64,000 bases of DNA from Cycas panzhihuaensis (taxonomy: Eukaryota; Cycadophyta). Where the stretch lies: the NCBI GenBank assembly GCA_023213395.1, contig CM041465.1:236041741-236105740 (forward strand), written 5' to 3'. Below are positions 57,831-64,000 of the stretch, in pieces. How positions within the stretch are numbered: position 1 is the stretch's first letter; each line of letters starts with the position of its first letter. The position numbers and the translations under genes are program-made. The notes under the pieces were generated by a model that was given only the letters and a program-made list of their open reading frames with translations, did no database searches and was not told the DNA's origin.

Positions 57831-58380
57831 CAACCTTAACTCCAAGATGCCTTCATATCGATTTAATAATGCTACTAAATTTGATGTCCAGATTCTAAAA
57901 TTTAGGGAGGGATATGCTTAACAATTTCTTAAAATCTTGGAATCTAATAATAGAGCCCTAGAGGATACAAGCTGTGACTCCCAGCCAATGTATACACATC
58001 TAGCACCATAATTTGTGAATAGCCAAGTTGATAAAGGTAAAGTCATAGTAGAAGGATCATCTTCTCCAACATCTGTGGCTGGCCCATCTTCTCCAACATC
58101 ATCAACTTCCTCCATGCCAACATTTCACATGATCCTTTTCAATATCAAAACAATGACCAAGAGGCTATGGAAATGAAAACCCCATTCCCAACTTGAGGTT
58201 TTTGTGAAGCCTACCAACTACATAAGGACATGTGACCATATGAGGTAGGCAAAACTGGAACTAGAAGTGCTCATAGAACAAGGATGCATGAATCACTTTT
58301 TGTTGAGTTTGAATCAACAAAACTGCACCTTACTCTTAATGAAGAGCCCCTAATGTACCAAGAAGCTATAAAGCATACAT
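57831..58380 (+). pseudogene. Integrase-to-reverse-transcriptase linker of element H
   Basis: Ser/Pro/Thr-rich reading (GSSSPTSVAGPSSPTSSTSS-like, 58050-58110) followed by a decayed part. Such low-complexity linkers are usual between copia integrase and reverse transcriptase. No catalytic motif. Confidence 0.6.
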
Positions 58381-59140
58381 CTTAGAGAAATTCCATGAAT
58401 GAAGAGTACTATTCTCTTATCAAGAACAGTACATGGGAGCTTATTAATCTACCACTTAGAAGAAAGATAGTTTAAAATAAATGGGTGTTCAAAAATAAGT
58501 ATAGATTAGATGGAATCCTAGAAAAACACAAGGCAAGGTTGGTAGCAAAAGGAATCATGTAAAGGGAAGGCATTGATTACACTAAAATCTTTGCTCCTAC
58601 AACCAAGTGGCCTACAATTAGAACTCTTATAGCCTTGGCTACTCAATAGGGTTAGAAAATCCACCAACCTAATGTTAAGACCGCATTTCTCAATGGGGAC
58701 CTTAAAGAAGAAATTTATATGGCTCAACTATAAGGATATTAGATTGTTGGTCAGGAGCATAAGGTTTGTAGGCCCAGAAAGTCCTTGCATGGCCTAGAGG
58801 AAGCCCTTGTGCTTGGTTTACCAAGTTGTCTGAAAGAATGAGGTAACGTAGATATGAGGTTTATGACTATCATGATATTGATGTAATATTATTCATCAAG
58901 TGCCAAAATGATAAAGTCACTTACCTCTTAATCTTTATGGATGATATGCTAATAACGGAGAATAGTGAACAAGTAATCAGCCAGCTAAAGAAGGACCTTA
59001 CTAAAACTTTTGAATTGTCTGACCTAGGGTTAATCAAATATTACTTAGGAATTGAAGTACTCAAAAGAACAACAAAATATTTCTCTCCCAAGAAAAATAT
59101 ATCAACAATCTTCTGACAAAGTTTCAGTTGGAAGGTACTT
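58381..59140 (+). pseudogene. Reverse transcriptase pseudogene of element H
   Basis: MNEEYYSLIKNSTWELINLP, NKWVFKNKYRLDGILEKHKA, REGIDYTKIFAPTTKWPTIR, NVKTAFLNGDLKEEIYMAQL, then YLLIFMDDMLIT (FMDD at 58934-58945) and LKKDLTKTFELSDLGLIKYY. Frame changes occur in the middle and near the end. Confidence 0.86.
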
Positions 59141-59870
59141 GACTAGTGGATACACCTATGGAACCTAATATTAAACTCTTAGTTGATGGTGACACTAGGG
59201 AGGCAGATGCAACACTCTACAGAGAACTTGTAGGTACTCTCATCTATACTACTAATGCAAGGCTAGATATTGCATACTCTATTAATATTCTTGCAAGATT
59301 CATGATAAATCCTAAGCAGAATCATTGGCAAGCTACAATACAAGTGTTAAGGTACCTAAATATGACTAGAAAATATGTTTTATTGTATGAACCCAATGCA
59401 AAATTTAAACTTTATGCATACACAGACTCAGACTTTGCTAAAGATAAAGACATAGGAAGATCTATGTCTGTATACATAACATTTCTTGGAATAGCACCGA
59501 TATCATAGAGATCCAGATGATAGAAGATAGTTGTAGACTCAACTACTGAAGCTGAATATATTACTACTTCTAAGATAAGCAAGGAGGTGATATGGCTTAG
59601 AAAATTGTTGAATACATTAAATGCCACCCAAACAAGTTCTACTAGCTTATGTGTAGATAATCAATCTACAATCTAGATGGCTAAAAATCCTGTATTTGAT
59701 GGTCATACCAAACATATAAGTACAAAAGTCCATAGGATTAGAGAACTAGTTCATGATGGCATAATTCATCTGGACTACTACCCCATAGTAGATGAAGTGG
59801 CTGATATCTTCACCAAACCACTGAAGAGGGTGAAGTTTAAATGATTTCAAAAGTAACTCAGCCTCAAGGC
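59141..59870 (+). pseudogene. RNase H pseudogene of element H
   Basis: MDTPMEPNIKLLVDGDTREA opens a 120-residue reading through LYRELVGTLIYTTNARLDIA and LYAYTDSDFAKDKDIGRSMS (Asp). After stops: IVVDSTTEAEYITTSKISKE (Glu), LCVDNQSTI (Asp), KHISTKVHRIRELVHDGIIH, DEVADIFTKPLKRVKF. All RNase H landmarks are present. Confidence 0.88.
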
Positions 59871-59889
59871 CTCCATCTCTGACTGATTA

Positions 59890-60270
59890 AAGGAGATGAT
59901 AATAGGACCATCATACTCTATATCATTCATGAAAACCCCTTACAAGTGAAAAAAAACAAGAGTAAGTCTCTGCTCTATCCCATTTATGAAAATCCCTTGT
60001 GGGCACGAAAGGATAAGGGTTGTATCATTTTATAAAATTAGAACTTGTGAAAACCCAAAAGGGTATGAGGGACGACCAAATGGTATACAGAGACTCAATA
60101 GATTTCAGCTACAAAATTCATTGTATTGATTAGCTATCTAGCTTCATTTAAAGAGCCACTCGAGCTAGGTTAGCAGATTAGAAAACCTGTGGGTTTTCTT
60201 CCCCATAAGGGTTTCCCATAAAAGTGTCATAGTAGTTTGCTTTATAAGAGGTTCAAATGAAGACCTCATA
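59890..60270 (+). repeat. 3' region of element H with short degenerate direct repeats
   Basis: After a purine-rich AAAGGAGATGATAATAGG, the motif TCATTCATGAAAACCCCTTA (59922-59941) recurs 57 bases later as CCATTTATGAAAATCCCTTG and again in weaker form near 60046. A hairpin GAAAACC-TGTG-GGTTTTC is at 60181-60198. This may be the start of its 3' LTR; I could not define ends. Confidence 0.45.
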
Positions 60271-63195
60271 GGATAGTAGAATCATGTCTATAGGGATGGA
60301 AACTACACCTGGTTGGAATAGGACAATCAACGGAAGGTTCCAGGGTAAAAGGATCAAACTAATTAGTATAAGGAAGCACCCACATAAGGCGTCCATGCAT
60401 CAGAACACAGGTTTGGGACCCACAAATGGTACATGACTTCCTCAAGGTAACTTGGCTTTTGATTCTGAAGGGAAGCATAGGTGAGGGATGTCCTCAGTTG
60501 CCTGAGTAACCTTAAAGCAAGGGTCTTCCTACCCTTGGATGGCTGGAAGGGGAAGGCAAGAGCCCACAAAGGAAAAGATCCTCACGGAAAGAAGGCTAAA
60601 GGATGCAGGTAGAGTGTATGTAGGTATGGTAAAGAAAGTAAAAGGACCTTAGGGAATAGATCCTCTAAGGACTAATCCACCTAACAAGAAAGTTGGATGG
60701 ATAAAGAGTGGTAGTAGAAAGAGTTCCTACCACTCTTATGTATGAGGAGGGATTCCTAGTCTCTATAGGCTCAACGAGACAAGGACTAGTCGTATGTATG
60801 CAAGTGAGAGATAAACTAAGTATACAAATGCAAAGAATAATAGATACTCTCTCTTCAAAGTGATCCTCACTCTCATTTCATTTTTAAAAGAAAGGGAAAA
60901 AGAGAAAGCAGTAAACCTAGCTATCATGCAGCATGTACGTCAATGCAATTGGGTGAAAGATAGAAGGGGATGATCCTTAATGAGTGCTCTTTCTGATAAT
61001 GTGAACTAGTGTGTAAGACAATGATGATAGGTTCTCTTTTCTCTTTTATTCCCTTATCATCTTTTATGCAAGCATGTAAAGGAAACATGAAAAGACTTAC
61101 GAGATGAGAAAGGCATACCTGGAAGATTGAAGTAGCTGAAACATGGTATTCACTTTGTGCTACGCTCACTCCCTCTTTTTCCTCCTCCCGTAGCATGAGT
61201 GGCATGGGATTTCCTTACCTCCCCCAAGAATGAAAGGAAAGGAACAAGGAAATACGAAGGACAAAGGAGCTGTAAAAGAGTAAAACAACCAAAGGGAAAG
61301 AGGCCAAAGAACATACCTGGATTATTGTCACTTATCTTTTTGCACCGACGGCGCATCAAACCTACAATCACAAAGTTCTTTTCCCTTTCTAAAAGGGCTA
61401 CTAGGATACAAAAATAATATGTGTATACTTATGCAAAAGTAAACTGTTGAAATATTATGAATTAGAATGTTGTAAGTTACATAATCTTCCACCAAAAGTG
61501 ACTCAGTTAACTCTTAAGAAGACCAACAACACATGATAAAGCAAAGGGAGGTTAGCCTCAGAATGACTAAACCTCTAGCAAATGCACCTCCATGCTCCCC
61601 TTAGGTGTAGGGTACAATAGATTAGGATAACCTATTAGTAATGGATAGGAAAGAAAATAAGTGCTACAAAGTTCTTAAAAGATGCCTGTGTTGCAAGTAA
61701 GCTATGGGCAGCAAATTACAACATAGGCTATGCTAAGACCCAAGATGAATATGGGACACCATTCGGGGCTGGAGAAGATGCCTAAAAGAGGTATGCAAGC
61801 CTAGAACCAATGTAACAAGGGCTATGTATATTGATATCCAGTGCATGCCTAATCCTAAAGACTCCCCGGTGACCCAAGAGAGGCACAAGTCAAGGAGAGG
61901 AAAGAGGAGAAGGTGTGTACCCTTGAGGATCATGCCTAGTAGGTATGAATCCTGCCTTGGCTCCTTTCACTTACTCTTTATGAGTCCTCTCTTGTAGCCT
62001 CCTAGAAAAACTAGGGGGGAATAGAGAGATCAAGAGGATAAGCAGACAAAGAATGTAGGAATACCTCTTGTATGCAGCAAAGAAGACAAGGATAGGAATA
62101 ATATATTCACCTTTAACAAGACAAACCCAAGGAAAACTATGGAAAATAATGGAAAATACCTGCTAGGCTATGTAAGAGGCAGATCTACCCCTATAGATAA
62201 TAGAAAAAAGGTAGATCTGGTACATTTATAGGATATCCTTAGGAAGGTTCTACAATGGAAACATACTTGTTGAAAGTTGTAGGGAGGGCATGGAGGCCAC
62301 ACTTGAGCATGAATCCTTACTTAGAAGTGTTAGTTGGTGAGCTTGCTACTATGGATCATAGCTACAATAGGCAAATCTCAAGTTGGAACATAGGGAACTT
62401 GAATGTTGTAGGGCACTCCTACAGAAAACTCCTACGAAAGAGAGAGAAGAGAGCAAGGAAGGTGGGAGAAGAATAAGAAAATGAGGTCCTTTTAGGCTTT
62501 ATACCTAACCCTAGGTTGAATGGACAATTAGTGTTGAGGTAAGGCTCGAGAGGAGTCAAAGCCACGGGGCAATTTCACAAAAAAAAAGAATTTTGCTATG
62601 GCAGATTTTAAAAAATAAGTTATAACAGTCGCCCCACAGTAAACTTTACAATACCATAAAGTTTACCGTGGTACCATGACATTTGTCATGGTGCAGTGAT
62701 AAAGATAAAAATAAGCCAAAGGGAGGATGCCTGGGATCCTTAAAAGCCTAGGAGGGGCCAACCCTCTATCTAGATGGCTAGGGACAATCAAATAGGAAAG
62801 ATGACCTAAACTAGATGGGGTACCAAAGTGGAAGAACTCCTAGGGAACTGATAATTGACATGAGGATCAACTAATCATAAGGGTTTTGATGTGGTGAGGG
62901 GGTGTGATAGATCACACAGGTTAAGCAATGCTAAAGACAATGTGGAGTTGCATAGGAGGGTTGTGGAGTTCCATGGTGATGCATGTCCTATTAATCATCA
63001 TAGGCTAAGAGAATAACAAGTAGCATGATCAAGCAATAGGTGCTAGGTGATCACTCAAATGTGACAATTAGTCAGGCAATGAGATGATGCTTCTATCTAC
63101 CTTTCCAAAGAAATAGTAAAGGTGAAAAGGAAGAAGCATACCTGTCCTTACCTGAGTTGACCTACCAAGAACCCATTCTTGGGAGCTGGGAAACA
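60270..63195 (-). repeat. 3' LTR of element I
   Basis: On the minus strand it starts TGTTTCCCAGCTCCCAAG and soon reads GGTCAACTCAGGTAAGGACA, as in C (GGTCAACTTAGGTAAGCATA). Near its end is CCATCCAAGGGTAGGAAGAC (60525-60544; C: CCATCCAAGGGTGGGAGGAC). The end is near 60270 but not exact. It has a TATA box at 62498-62503 and two adjacent perfect inverted repeats at 62639-62692. A middle reading on the plus strand is not a gene. Confidence 0.82.
62498..62503 (-). promoter_or_regulatory. TATA box in the LTR of element I
   Basis: On the minus strand GGGTTAGGTATAAAGCC, matching GGGTTGAGATGGGTATAAGA of element C in context. Confidence 0.62.
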
Positions 63196-63208
63196 CTACT
63201 CCCTTGGC
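63196..63208 (-). promoter_or_regulatory. Polypurine tract of element I
   Basis: On the minus strand GCCAAGGGAGTAG lies directly before the LTR start; identical to that of C except for one base. Confidence 0.72.
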
Positions 63209-63689
63209 AGTAGATCCTCGCAACTCAAAGGCATAATGCAATAGTGAATGTTGGTAATGAAATATCAGTAACACACATATATATAAATCATAATAATAGT
63301 GCAAACCAAGGGCAACAATGAGTGTCATGACAGAACACATGGGTGTAGAGGCAAGGGCGAGACAACATAGGGGCTGCCTATGTGTCGTGGAATGGATAAT
63401 AGGTAAAGGTAACGGACGAGGAGGATGCCTCCATCGTAAGAGTAGGGTTGAAGGGTGGTGATGACCACACCTAGAGCCAAACAGATGTTGTAAACAAAGC
63501 TATGTACAAACATAATTCAAGAATAGCAAGAGCTATATGCTAAAATGCTAATAATAGAGTGAAGAAATAAACCTAGTAGTCACCATAGTTTAGCCTCATT
63601 AGCAGCCAACTTTTAGAGGTGCGAATGGATTGCAATGCAAAGGGTAACCCTAGGAATTGGGTGTAGGAAAGACCAAATAAGTCCCTTAA

Positions 63690-64000
63690 GGTGGGTCGCC
63701 AAGGAGAGGCAAGCAACGCTCAAGGACGAGGTGAACTAAGCTATCTACCTCAGCATTGAGATCTCATGGGATATGTCAAATGTCGATGGATGAGAAACAA
63801 GCTAACAAGGATCTAGTAGTCAAGGTAAGGGCCCTTAAGCATGGGCACCACACCTGGTAGACCTGGCTGAGATGAGACACCACAACTTGAGAGTCACAAA
63901 AGAGAATGATGGGTCTATGATGACAGTGGAGTGCATCAATAAAGGCCTCAATAATAACTATGTATTTAACTTCGTTATTGGTAGCCTTCAGGAAGGAAGA
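63690..64000 (-). pseudogene. Archaeal-type RNase H pseudogene of element I (partial)
   Basis: The C-terminal two thirds of the domain are inside the window. In one frame from the right edge: FLKATNNEVKYIVIIEAFID (Glu), ILFCDSQVVVSHLSQVYQVW (Asp, kept here but lost in C), then after two stops DLNAEVDSLVHLVLE (terminal Asp). As in C, it sits just upstream of the 3' LTR, with about 480 bases between. Confidence 0.84.

Larger units (their letters stand above)
55300..59890 (+). mobile_element. Element H: Ty1/copia retrotransposon body
   Basis: Order gag, protease, integrase, reverse transcriptase, RNase H. It differs from D in sequence (FMDD instead of YVDD; another LTR context). No LTR pair was identified. 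The 3' side runs to about 60270, where the LTR of element I begins. Confidence 0.87.
60270..64000 (-). mobile_element. Element I: 3' end of a Tat-type Ty3/gypsy retrotransposon
   Basis: On the minus strand: archaeal-type RNase H (from the right edge), spacer, polypurine tract, 3' LTR. Each part aligns with the same part of element C. The rest of the element lies beyond the window. Confidence 0.87.

Noticed and set aside
1-64000. CRISPR arrays, bacterial operons, rRNA or organelle genes
   Set aside because: No evenly spaced identical repeats, no ribosome-binding patterns and no rRNA or organelle gene sequence seen; all coding traces belong to retrotransposons.

Overview
The window looks like intergenic DNA from a large, repeat-rich plant nuclear genome. 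Almost every recognisable stretch is a decayed LTR retrotransposon. I see Ty3/gypsy elements of the Tat (Ogre/Retand-like) kind, one chromovirus with a chromodomain, three Ty1/copia bodies, orphan copia LTRs and one TRIM-like miniature element. I found no convincing host gene, tRNA, rRNA or other structural RNA gene. The plant assignment rests on plant-type element lineages, initiator-Met-tRNA primer sites, a plant-mobile-domain-like ORF and nested insertions. The species cannot be told from this sequence.

Layout. Positions 1-7974 hold Tat element A (minus strand; integrase runs off the left edge), with a TRIM-like insertion in its gag at 4964-5385. Positions 7975-8097 are a copia LTR scrap. 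Positions 8098-13861 hold Tat element B (minus), which continues at 30995-31310 beyond element C. Positions 13862-30994 hold element C (plus), the only element with both ends: two 2.8-kb LTRs, a near-perfect 5-bp target duplication, a primer-binding site and a polypurine tract. C inserted into the untranslated leader of B. Positions about 31310-35818 hold copia D (plus, lacking its 5' LTR). Positions 35819-38950 hold the 3' end of Tat element E. Positions 39484-46434 hold Tat element F (5' LTR, gag, start of protease), with a copia LTR inside its LTR. Copia J (minus, truncated) follows to 48413, then Tat LTR K to about 49130 and an AT-rich microsatellite to 49470. Positions about 50440-52980 hold chromovirus G (minus). 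A copia-like LTR end with primer site lies near 53318, tandem duplications follow, and copia H (plus) spans about 55300-59890. Positions 60270-64000 hold Tat element I (minus): 3' LTR plus an RNase H domain.

Best described element. C encodes, in sense, gag, protease, reverse transcriptase, RNase H and integrase, all broken by stops. Downstream of integrase it has an antisense gene (plant-mobile-domain-like plus coiled coil) with its own TATA box, then a second, archaeal-type RNase H in sense just before the 3' LTR. The same terminal RNase H is seen in element I. Many premature stops sit where the family has Gln (CAG/CAA to TAG/TAA), and most LTR differences I counted are transitions, as expected for old methylated DNA losing cytosines. 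All boundaries come from reading by eye; inner domain limits are good to tens of bases.
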